This document shows positions 50,584-57,922 of a DNA stretch of 64,000 nt, one piece after another. This DNA is from Colivivens sp963594655 (lineage in GTDB: Bacteria; Bacteroidota; Bacteroidia; Bacteroidales; Bacteroidaceae). Below the pieces are notes generated by a model that had not been told where the DNA came from, made no database searches, and saw nothing but the letters and a program-made list of their open reading frames with translations. Every line of letters starts with the position of its first letter. Position 1 is the first letter of the stretch. The position numbers and the translations under genes are program-made. Where the stretch lies: NCBI GenBank assembly GCA_963594655.1, contig CAVBFD010000007.1, positions 1 to 64,000 of the forward strand, given 5' to 3'.

Positions 50584-51707
50584 CTGTCCTGTCCTTTCGC
50601 TTTCATCTGGTTGATTGCTGGATTGGCGTACATCACCCTCATCTTCTCGCGCAGGAAGTCATAGTCGGGATTCTCCATCTTCACCTGTGCGAGTTGGTGG
50701 TCTATGTAAGCCCCGAACTTGGCTTTGTCCTCGTCGGAGGTGTCCATACCTGCCGCCACGTAGTTGCACGGATACAGCCTGTAGTGCTTGTGTATCTCCT
50801 CGTCTATGTGCGCTGCCACCAGTGGGAACAGTTCCGCCTTGCCCATGCCGGGGTCGAGACTGTCGAGCCAGTCGTTGATGCACGGTGCGGCGTGGTAGTG
50901 TATGTGTCCCTTGTACCCGAAGATGCCTGTTTTCATGTTGTCAAGGTCGTCCTGCTGGCTTTTCTTGAAGCCGGGAATGTCACGCTTGTGCTGGAACTCC
51001 TCCGCCTTCAGGTAGTCGCACGGGTCGTACTCGTACGAGATGGCGAGCGGCACTATGTTCAGTGACTTCAGACTGGCTATCGTGTCATGTCCTCCGCCCA
51101 GCGCCATCATCTTCAGCACACTGTCCTGTGTACGGTCGTCACTGTCCTTGGCGCGTCCTTCCCTTTGCGCTATCCAAATGTTCCCCTGTTTCTCGGAGAT
51201 GACATAGTGCATGTACTTGGACATCTTCGCCGAGGCAATCAGCATCTGGCGCATCGTCAGCGCGCGCTGCACGATGAAGGAGCGGTTGATTCTCACAAGG
51301 TCTTTTATCCACGGGTACACCAGCAGGTTGTCCCCGATGGCAATCTCCACCGTGTCGAGCCCCTTGTCCACTATCACGTAGTCGAGCAGGGCAGAGTCGA
51401 GTATTATGTCCCTGTGGTTGGACACGAACGTGTAACCGTTGTGACTCGTGTTCGAGAAGTCCACTGTCAGTCCGTCGCAGTTCTTGGCCAGCAGGTTCTT
51501 TATCGCCGGATAGATGCATTTCTTCTGGAACTCCAAGTTGGTCCCGCACGACCGTATCAGCGCCTCCGCCTTCTCGAAGGGGATGTCCTTGTATATGATC
51601 GACAGGGCCGCCTTGAACTGTGGGTCACTGAGCAGCCGGTCGTATGCCGCCGGCAGTTCCTCCGGGAGGAACGGACGTATGTCGTCGAATTCGTGTATGT
51701 CAGTCAT
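50580..51707 (-). CDS. PlsC-like glycerol acyltransferase
   Basis: 375 aa. The acyltransferase HxxxxD motif is NHRDIILD (about residues 97-104), and IWIAQREGRAKDSDD corresponds to the EGxR(S/T) substrate motif, though it reads REGRAK. The family transfers acyl groups to lysophosphatidate or similar lipids; the protein is longer than PlsC (about 245 aa) and may act on another lipid. It starts within the last 8 bp of ddl and its stop overlaps the lipoprotein start. Confidence 0.8.
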   Translation of the reverse strand: MTDIHEFDDIRPFLPEELPAAYDRLLSDPQFKAALSIIYKDIPFEKAEALIRSCGTNLEFQKKCIYPAIKNLLAKNCDGLTVDFSNTSHNGYTFVSNHRDIILDSALLDYVIVDKGLDTVEIAIGDNLLVYPWIKDLVRINRSFIVQRALTMRQMLIASAKMSKYMHYVISEKQGNIWIAQREGRAKDSDDRTQDSVLKMMALGGGHDTIASLKSLNIVPLAISYEYDPCDYLKAEEFQHKRDIPGFKKSQQDDLDNMKTGIFGYKGHIHYHAAPCINDWLDSLDPGMGKAELFPLVAAHIDEEIHKHYRLYPCNYVAAGMDTSDEDKAKFGAYIDHQLAQVKMENPDYDFLREKMRVMYANPAINQMKAKGQDR

Positions 51708-52707
51708 AGTCTTCTCCTATCTTGTCTTCGATGATTTCGGTAAGTATGTCTTTCATCTCCAGTCCGTCAGCATGTGCCTGTTGCGGAATGAACGAGGTCT
51801 GGGTCATGCCGGGTGTGGCGTTGATTTCAAGCAGGTTGATTACATCGCCGCCGTCGTCCGACTTGGTGATGATATAATCCACCCTCATGATTCCGCTCGC
51901 ACCCAGTATGGAGTATATCGCCTTGGTGAGTGTCTTCACCCTCTCGGTGGTGTCGTCCGCCAGACGTGCCGGAGTTATCTCCTTCACCTGCCCGTTGTAT
52001 TTTGCGTCATAGTCGAAGAACTCGTTCTCGCTCACCACCTCGGTTATCGGCAGCACGTACACCTTTCCGTCCTTCTTCCTGTACACTCCGTTGGCAATCT
52101 CCGTTCCCTTCAGTTCCGCCTCTATCATCACGTCGTCGCTCTCCTTGCGGGCGATGCCGATGGCCTTCGCCACATCCTCTCTCCCTGTGCAGTGGGTCAC
52201 GCCGAAACTGCTGCCCGATCCGTTGGGCTTGATGAAGCAGGGCAGTCCCACTCTCATCTCCACCTCGTCGGCGGTGATGGTCTGACCCTTGCGCAGCAGT
52301 ATGGAGTCGGAAATCTTCACCCCGAACCCCTCCAGGTAATGGTTGAGCGTGAACTTGTCGAAGGTGAGGGCAGCCACCAGCAGGTTGCAGCTTGAGTAAG
52401 GCACGTGCAGCAGGTCGAAGTAGCCCTGCAGTATACCGTTCTCGCCCGGAGTGCCGTGGATGGTGATGTAGGCGAAGTCGGGACGCACCTTCCTGCCCTC
52501 CTCCATGAAGGAGAAGTCATGGCGGTTGACCTCAGCCACGTCTCCGTTCTGGAGGCGCACTGTCCAGTCCAGTCCCCTTACCTCTATGGTGTATACAATG
52601 AATTTGTCCCTGTCAATCCACGATGCGATGCCTTCCGCGCTGCGCATCGACACGTCATGCTCCGACGAGTCGCCTCCGGCTATGATTGCGATTGTTTTCC
52701 TTTTCAT
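51700..52707 (-). CDS. ddl: D-alanine--D-alanine ligase
   Basis: 335 aa ATP-grasp enzyme making the D-Ala-D-Ala dipeptide for peptidoglycan. N-terminal IAIIAGGDSSEHDVSMRSAEGI, HGTPGENGILQGYFDLLHVPY, the KPNGSGSSFGV loop that closes on ATP, and LLEINATPGMTQTSFIPQQA with the metal-binding residues. It lies between rluD (18 bp) and the acyltransferase (8-bp overlap). Confidence 0.96.
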   Translation of the reverse strand: MKRKTIAIIAGGDSSEHDVSMRSAEGIASWIDRDKFIVYTIEVRGLDWTVRLQNGDVAEVNRHDFSFMEEGRKVRPDFAYITIHGTPGENGILQGYFDLLHVPYSSCNLLVAALTFDKFTLNHYLEGFGVKISDSILLRKGQTITADEVEMRVGLPCFIKPNGSGSSFGVTHCTGREDVAKAIGIARKESDDVMIEAELKGTEIANGVYRKKDGKVYVLPITEVVSENEFFDYDAKYNGQVKEITPARLADDTTERVKTLTKAIYSILGASGIMRVDYIITKSDDGGDVINLLEINATPGMTQTSFIPQQAHADGLEMKDILTEIIEDKIGEDYD

Positions 52708-52725
52708 ATCGTCTTTCTTCGTTTA

Positions 52726-53808
52726 CTAATCGTTTATGTAATTCCTCCATTTGGAAATCAGTCCGGCCATGTCCTGCGGCAGTTCCGACGAGAACATCAT
52801 CTCCTTGCCTGTGACCGGATGCGTGAACCCGAGGGTTCTGGCGTGGAGAGCCTGTCGCGGACAGACGTTGAAGCAGTTCTCCACGAACTGGCGGTACTTG
52901 CTCGATGTCGTTCCCTTCAGTATCTTGTCGCCTCCGTACCGTGCGTCGTTGAACAGTATGTGGCCTATCTGTCTCATGTGCGCCCTTATCTGGTGGGTGC
53001 GCCCAGTCTCCAGTATGCATTTCACCAGTGTCACATACCCGTAGCGTTCGAGTGTGTAGTAGTGGGTCACCGCCGGTTTCCCGATGCCCGAGTCGGGGTC
53101 GAACACGGTCATCTGCAACCTGTCCTTGGGGTTGCGGCCTATGTTGCCCACGACCGTTCCCTCGTCTTCCGCTATGTTGCCCCACACCAACGCCTGGTAT
53201 TCCCGCTTTGTCGTCTTGTTGAAGAACTGCTTGCCGAGGTCGGTCTTGGCGTCGGCTGTCTTGGCGATTACCAGCAGTCCGCTGGTATCCTTGTCAATTC
53301 TGTGTACCAGTCCAATCTCCGGGTTGTTGATGTCGTACTCAGGGTGGTCTTTCAAGTGCCACGCCAACGCGTTCAGCAGGGTGCCTCTCCAGTTGCCGTG
53401 TCCCGGGTGTACCACCAGTCCCGCCTGTTTGTTGACCACGATGACCGCCTCGTCCTCATACACTATGTCGAGCGGTATGTCCTCGGGCAGTATCTTGTTC
53501 TCGTAGAAGGGACGGTCGAGCATTATCTTTATCACGTCGAGCGGCTTGACCTTGTAGCTGCGCTTCACCGGCTTGTCGTTGCACAGTATGAAGCCCGAGT
53601 CGGCAGCCCTCTGTATACGGTTGCGCGAGATGCGCGCCAGATGGTCGATGATGAACTTGTCCACCCTCATCGGTCCCTGCTTGCTGTCAGCCACTATACG
53701 GTAGTGTTCGTAGAGCTGTCCCGACTCGTCGTCCTCGTTCTCCTCCTCGTCCCTGTACCGTATCAGGTCGCTGTCTGTCTCTTCCTCTTCAAAGAAATCC
53801 TCTGCCAT
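52726..53808 (-). CDS. rluD: RluA/RluD-family pseudouridine synthase
   Basis: 360 aa. An N-terminal acidic stretch (about 1-35) precedes an S4 RNA-binding domain (about 45-100) and the synthase core with HRIDKDTSGLLVIAKT (catalytic Asp), the RluA signature. In E. coli RluD modifies helix 69 of 23S rRNA, which is the likely target. The gene sits between the PASTA protein and ddl, a conserved Bacteroidota order. Confidence 0.92.
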   Translation of the reverse strand: MAEDFFEEEETDSDLIRYRDEEENEDDESGQLYEHYRIVADSKQGPMRVDKFIIDHLARISRNRIQRAADSGFILCNDKPVKRSYKVKPLDVIKIMLDRPFYENKILPEDIPLDIVYEDEAVIVVNKQAGLVVHPGHGNWRGTLLNALAWHLKDHPEYDINNPEIGLVHRIDKDTSGLLVIAKTADAKTDLGKQFFNKTTKREYQALVWGNIAEDEGTVVGNIGRNPKDRLQMTVFDPDSGIGKPAVTHYYTLERYGYVTLVKCILETGRTHQIRAHMRQIGHILFNDARYGGDKILKGTTSSKYRQFVENCFNVCPRQALHARTLGFTHPVTGKEMMFSSELPQDMAGLISKWRNYIND

Positions 53809-53832
53809 TCCGTGGGTGTGCTTTAGTCACGA

Positions 53833-54480
53833 CTACAACTGCACGTCGAAGTTGTTCTCGTTCAAGTCGGTGTCAATATCGTAGTCTCCGTCTTCCCCCT
53901 CAAAGTAGAGCGAGTCCTCCTCCACCTCTCCCTTGCCGATGTAGAGGGTGAGCGCGCGGTCTCTCGACACCTGCTCGCCGGCGTGTATCTCCCTGCGGCC
54001 TTGCTTCACGCGCACCACCTGGTCTTTGTCCACTCCCTCCACATAACGGGGGGCGGTGAGCTTGAACCCCAAGGCCTTCAGTGTTATCTCCGCCTCGCGG
54101 TACGAGCTGTTGCCCACGATGTCAGGCATGTTTACCAGCGGTTCACCGTTGAGGTTGACGGTGAGGTACACTATTCTGCCTGTCTTGATGAGACTGCCCG
54201 CCTTGGGTGTCTGATCCAGCACGCAGCCCGGTTTGGCTGACTTCCTGTACGTGGAGTCGGCTACTATGGCGACGAACCCTTCCGAATCCAACGTGCGTTC
54301 GGCCTCGTAGTACTTGTCTCCGATGACCGACGGCACACTGACCTTCTCACCGTGGTTGGTGTACATGTCCAGTGTGTTGAATATCACGATGGGGATAATC
54401 AACAGTACCGCTACTGCCAGTATGACGTTAACCCAGAAGATTCTTCCGCTCCTGCCCTTGAAATATTTCTTCAGTCCCAT
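53833..54480 (-). CDS. PASTA-domain membrane protein
   Basis: 215 aa. A basic N-terminus (MGLKKYFKGRSGR) and one transmembrane helix (about 15-35) anchor two periplasmic PASTA domains (about 48-110 and 115-190), followed by an acidic tail. PASTA domains bind peptidoglycan or its precursors; here there is no kinase domain. The ATG at 54480 is used because the longer frame would begin inside the -33 box at 54538-54541. First gene of the run down to queG. Confidence 0.9.
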   Translation of the reverse strand: MGLKKYFKGRSGRIFWVNVILAVAVLLIIPIVIFNTLDMYTNHGEKVSVPSVIGDKYYEAERTLDSEGFVAIVADSTYRKSAKPGCVLDQTPKAGSLIKTGRIVYLTVNLNGEPLVNMPDIVGNSSYREAEITLKALGFKLTAPRYVEGVDKDQVVRVKQGRREIHAGEQVSRDRALTLYIGKGEVEEDSLYFEGEDGDYDIDTDLNENNFDVQL

Positions 54481-54509
54481 TTTGTTGACGGCTTTTTCTA
54501 ATTCGGGTG

Positions 54510-54541
54510 CAAATATAGTGCAATCCTGCCTAAAAGGCAAA
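54510..54541 (-). promoter_or_regulatory. Promoter of the PASTA-queG run
   Basis: On the minus strand: TTTG (54541-54538), 20 nt, TATATTTG (54517-54510), 30 nt before the ATG. Ideal match. Confidence 0.85.
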
Positions 54542-54633
54542 TAAAATAAATTTTATCTCGTCCGCACGTGGGGTCGCAGGCCCTTATATGCGTGTTATTC
54601 ACTGTCCGCCTTCATGTATGCGGCGCCTGAAGG

Positions 54634-55533
54634 CTACTTCTGTATCTTCTTCCACTCGGCGTTCTGTGAGGCGTTGAGGTTGGACAGGGTCTCGTACAAC
54701 GCCGACTTCTCCTTCTCCGTTCCGTGTCCCTTGTAGATGTTGACCAACTCGTCGCGCTTGTAGTCGGTGAATATCTGAGGCAACTGGCTCAGCGGCTTGT
54801 TTGAGTGGGCTTCCTGCAACAGTCCCACGGCACTGGTCACCGCAGCCCTGCCACGGTCGGCGTTGTTCGCCATTTCATCGAGTCCCTCCCTGTGGTACTC
54901 GTACATCAACTGCCGGAACGGTTCCATCGAACTCTCCAGATAGTCGTTGATGACTGCGTGGCGGTTGTCGCTGTCACTGAACGCCTTCCATCCCGCGTCG
55001 CCCAGGTTCTGCGCGCTGTTCGCCACCGACATCGCCTTGTTCAGTATGTCTGTTCCTCCCATCGGTGAGAAGGTGTCGAGGTCGAGACCTATGAAGAGGT
55101 AGGCGTAGTACGCCAGCATGGCTGTCAGGTTGTTGTCGATATTGTTCTCGATGAATTCTATCGGCTCGTTCTCCACGTAGGTGAAGTTGAAACTCTTGTC
55201 CCTCTTCGAGAACACCGTGGTGTTGTAGGTGGAGTTGAACACAGGGCGCGACACCTGGAACAGCATCTCGCAGGTGAAGGCGTTGGTGGAGGTGTCGTAC
55301 TGCTTCACGGTGATGCTTATGGAGCAGTCAATCCGCTCCTCCTTGGCGTACTGCAGGTCGGTCCATGTCCTGTTGTTCATGAACTCGTTGAGTACTGTCT
55401 GCAAGGTCTCGAACACACTGGTGTTGGTACCCTGTATCTGCGAGTGGTTTATCTTCACGTTACAGTTCAGTTCCTGCGCCCCTGCCAGTGTCAGTCCTGC
55501 CAGTGCCAGCGCCAATATGATTAACCGTTTCAT
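54634..55533 (-). CDS. porD: Type IX secretion system protein PorD (DUF4835)
   Basis: 299 aa with a signal peptide (MKRLIILALALAGLTLAGA). The start of the mature protein, QELNCNVKINHSQIQGTN, and the segment FVENEPIEFIENNIDNNLTAMLAYYAY (in part) match DUF4835, called PorD in T9SS naming. Its exact task in secretion is unclear. The ATG at 55533 is chosen; the longer frame runs through the promoter. Single gene, divergent from ychF. Confidence 0.85.
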   Translation of the reverse strand: MKRLIILALALAGLTLAGAQELNCNVKINHSQIQGTNTSVFETLQTVLNEFMNNRTWTDLQYAKEERIDCSISITVKQYDTSTNAFTCEMLFQVSRPVFNSTYNTTVFSKRDKSFNFTYVENEPIEFIENNIDNNLTAMLAYYAYLFIGLDLDTFSPMGGTDILNKAMSVANSAQNLGDAGWKAFSDSDNRHAVINDYLESSMEPFRQLMYEYHREGLDEMANNADRGRAAVTSAVGLLQEAHSNKPLSQLPQIFTDYKRDELVNIYKGHGTEKEKSALYETLSNLNASQNAEWKKIQK

Positions 55534-55572
55534 GCCTTCTCCCTTTCTTTGTTGACTGTGACGAATACCGTG

Positions 55573-55580
55573 CAAAGTTA
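55573..55580 (-). promoter_or_regulatory. porD promoter -7 box
   Basis: TAACTTTG on the minus strand, 40 nt before the ATG; no clear -33. Confidence 0.65.
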
Positions 55581-55677
55581 GTGGTAATTTGTCAGACGGA
55601 AAAACATTTGCGCTTATATTGATGGGGTGAGGCGGCGATTTTCCCTTGACACGGCTCATGGTTTGGCAATTAATTCG

Positions 55678-55685
55678 TAACTTTG
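55678..55685 (+). promoter_or_regulatory. ychF promoter -7 box
   Basis: TAACTTTG, 26 nt before the ychF ATG; no TTTG at the right -33 spacing. Confidence 0.65.
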
Positions 55686-55710
55686 CACGAAAATTGCGAC
55701 TAAGACTATT

Positions 55711-56814
55711 ATGGCATTAAAAGCTGGTATTGTAGGACTGCCTAATGTGGGCAAGTCCACACTTTTCAACTGTCTGTCGAGCGCCAAGGCACAGGCTGCC
55801 AACTACCCGTTCTGCACCATCGACGCGCAGATGGGACAGATATCCGTGCCTGACGAACGACTGACCAAACTTGCGGAGATTGTCCACCCGGGACGCATCG
55901 TCCCTGCCACGTGCGACATCGTGGACATCGCGGGACTGGTGAAGGGAGCCAGTCGTGGTGAGGGTCTCGGCAACCAGTTCCTCGGCAACATACGTGAGTG
56001 CGACGCCATCATACATGTGCTGCGTTGCTTTGACAACGGCAACATAACCCACGTGGACGGCAGTGTCGATCCGGTGAGGGACAAGGAGGTGATTGACACG
56101 GAACTGCAACTGAAAGACTTGGAGACTGTGGAGACACGCATCAAACGTGTGGAGAAACAGGCGATGGTTGGCGGCGACAAGGCCGCTAAGACGGAATACA
56201 ACCTGCTGGTCCGCTATAAGGCGGCGCTGGAGCAGGGCAAGAGCGCGCGCACGGTGGAACTGGAGAATGTGGACGAGGAGAACGCCTCCAGGCAGATGTT
56301 CCTCCTGACCACCAAACCTGTGCTTTACGTGTGCAACGTGGACGACCAGAGCGCGAAGGACGGCAACGCCTATGTGGATGCGGTGCGTGAGGCCATCAAG
56401 GACGAGGACGCGCAGATCCTCATCATCTCCGCACAGACGGAGGCTGACATTGCCGAACTGGAGACTTACGAGGAGAAGCAGATATTCCTGGAGGACATGG
56501 GACTGAAGGAGAGCGGTTGCAACCGCCTCATCAAGTCCATCTACTCACTGCTCACACTGGAGACATTCATCACGGCCGGACCGATGGAGGTGAAGGCATG
56601 GACTTACCGCCGCGGATGGAAAGCGCCGCAGTGCGCAGGTGTCATCCACACCGACTTCGAGAAGGGCTTCATCCGTGCCGAGGTCATCAAGTACGACGAC
56701 TACATCAAGTACGGTTCTGAGGCGGCGGTGCGCGAGGCTGGAAAACTGGGTGTTGAGGGCAAGGACTATGTGGTGCAGGATGGCGACATCATGCATTTCA
56801 GGTTCAATGTCTGA
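55711..56814 (+). CDS. ychF: Redox-regulated ATPase YchF (Obg family)
   Basis: 367 aa P-loop protein bound to ribosomes that prefers ATP over GTP. G1 is GLPNVGKSTLFN, G3 region is DIAGLVKGASRGEGLGNQFL, and YVCNVDDQSA stands at the G4 position, whose change from NKxD explains ATP preference. The C-terminal TGS domain starts near residue 280 and ends DGDIMHFRFNV. lgt follows after 36 bp on the same transcript. Confidence 0.96.
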   Translation: MALKAGIVGLPNVGKSTLFNCLSSAKAQAANYPFCTIDAQMGQISVPDERLTKLAEIVHPGRIVPATCDIVDIAGLVKGASRGEGLGNQFLGNIRECDAIIHVLRCFDNGNITHVDGSVDPVRDKEVIDTELQLKDLETVETRIKRVEKQAMVGGDKAAKTEYNLLVRYKAALEQGKSARTVELENVDEENASRQMFLLTTKPVLYVCNVDDQSAKDGNAYVDAVREAIKDEDAQILIISAQTEADIAELETYEEKQIFLEDMGLKESGCNRLIKSIYSLLTLETFITAGPMEVKAWTYRRGWKAPQCAGVIHTDFEKGFIRAEVIKYDDYIKYGSEAAVREAGKLGVEGKDYVVQDGDIMHFRFNV

Positions 56815-56850
56815 CGATACGGCTTTACAGGAAAGAAAAACTCACTGGTC

Positions 56851-57711
56851 ATGCAACCGTTATTCATAGACTGGCAACCGAATCTGGATGCGTTCACCAT
56901 AGGCACGTTCAGTGTCAAGTGGTACTCCCTGATGTGGGCAGTGGGACTCGTTGCCGGATATTACATCGTCAGGTGGCTTTACAGGCGGCAGAAGATAGCG
57001 GACGAGAAGTTCGACCCTCTGTTCATCTATTGCTTCTTCGGCATCCTCGTGGGGGCGCGCCTCGGCCATTGCCTTTTCTACGACCCCGGGTACTACCTCG
57101 GCAGTGTCAACGGCTTCATCGAGATGCTGCTGCCTATAAACATTGTGCCTGACGGTTGGCGGTTCAGCGGTTATGCCGGACTGGCGAGCCACGGTGGCGC
57201 GCTCGGGTGCTTCATCGCCATGTGGATCTATTCGAGGCGCAATGGGGTGAGACTGATGACGGTGGTGGACAACGTGTGCATCGCCACTCCACTCACTGCC
57301 TGTTGCATCCGCATAGGCAACCTCCTGAACTCCGAAATCATCGGTATGCCTACCGATGTGCCTTGGGCTTTCATCTTCCACACACACGACGCGCTGGTTG
57401 ACGGTGTGGCTGTACCACGGCATCCTGCCCAGCTCTACGAGGCGTTGGCATACCTTATTATATTTATAATAGGAATAAGTGTCTACTACCTGCGGAGCGG
57501 GAGGAACGACCGGCGTACGGCCGTAGGCACAGGCTTCCACTTCGGACTCTGCATCACCCTCATCTTCACCTTCCGTTTCTTCGTGGAGTTCATCAAGAAG
57601 GAGCAGGTGGATTTCGAGAAGGGCATGACTCTCGACATGGGACAACTGCTAAGTATTCCGTTCATCATTGCCGGTGTCTGGCTCATGCTGAGGTGCAGAC
57701 GCTTGCGCTGA
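56851..57711 (+). CDS. lgt: Prolipoprotein diacylglyceryl transferase
   Basis: 286 aa inner-membrane enzyme with about seven helices that attaches diacylglycerol to the lipobox Cys of lipoproteins. The signature region is RFSGYAGLASHGGALGCFIAM, within residues about 107-127 (His and the GGALG turn), followed by RIGNLLNSEIIG. It is needed for the lipoproteins encoded at 38240 and 49957. Followed by an inverted repeat. Confidence 0.95.
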   Translation: MQPLFIDWQPNLDAFTIGTFSVKWYSLMWAVGLVAGYYIVRWLYRRQKIADEKFDPLFIYCFFGILVGARLGHCLFYDPGYYLGSVNGFIEMLLPINIVPDGWRFSGYAGLASHGGALGCFIAMWIYSRRNGVRLMTVVDNVCIATPLTACCIRIGNLLNSEIIGMPTDVPWAFIFHTHDALVDGVAVPRHPAQLYEALAYLIIFIIGISVYYLRSGRNDRRTAVGTGFHFGLCITLIFTFRFFVEFIKKEQVDFEKGMTLDMGQLLSIPFIIAGVWLMLRCRRLR

Positions 57712-57731
57712 TTCATTGCTGCCTTTAATCC

Positions 57732-57788
57732 ATTTTAAGCCGTTTCTTGTAGGAAAAACAGTATTTGTTACAAGAAACGGCTTAAAAT
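57732..57788. repeat. 20-bp perfect inverted repeat between lgt and secreted protein B
   Basis: 57732-57751 pairs perfectly with 57769-57788 around a 17-nt loop. It may terminate lgt transcripts (a weak T-tract follows), and it ends 2 bp before the -33 box of the next gene, so it could also be an operator. Confidence 0.8.
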
Positions 57789-57790
57789 AT

Positions 57791-57821
57791 TTTGATTACA
57801 TGTAAAGAAGTTGTATATTTG
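57791..57821 (+). promoter_or_regulatory. Promoter of secreted protein B
   Basis: TTTG (57791-57794), 19 nt, TATATTTG (57814-57821). Ideal match; leader of about 95 nt before the ATG at 57923. Confidence 0.85.
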
Positions 57822-57922
57822 CCCCCGAAGTCCGTAGGAGGGAACGAATGAACCTTTTGCTTACTGAACCATACGTACAATCTATACAAATAACTATATT
57901 ATTAACTCAAAATCGAAAAAGT

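Noticed and set aside
52405..53826. 473-codon plus-strand frame opposite ddl and rluD
   Set aside because: It is a shadow frame: it spans two well-supported genes and their gap and has a low-complexity Val/His/Arg composition.
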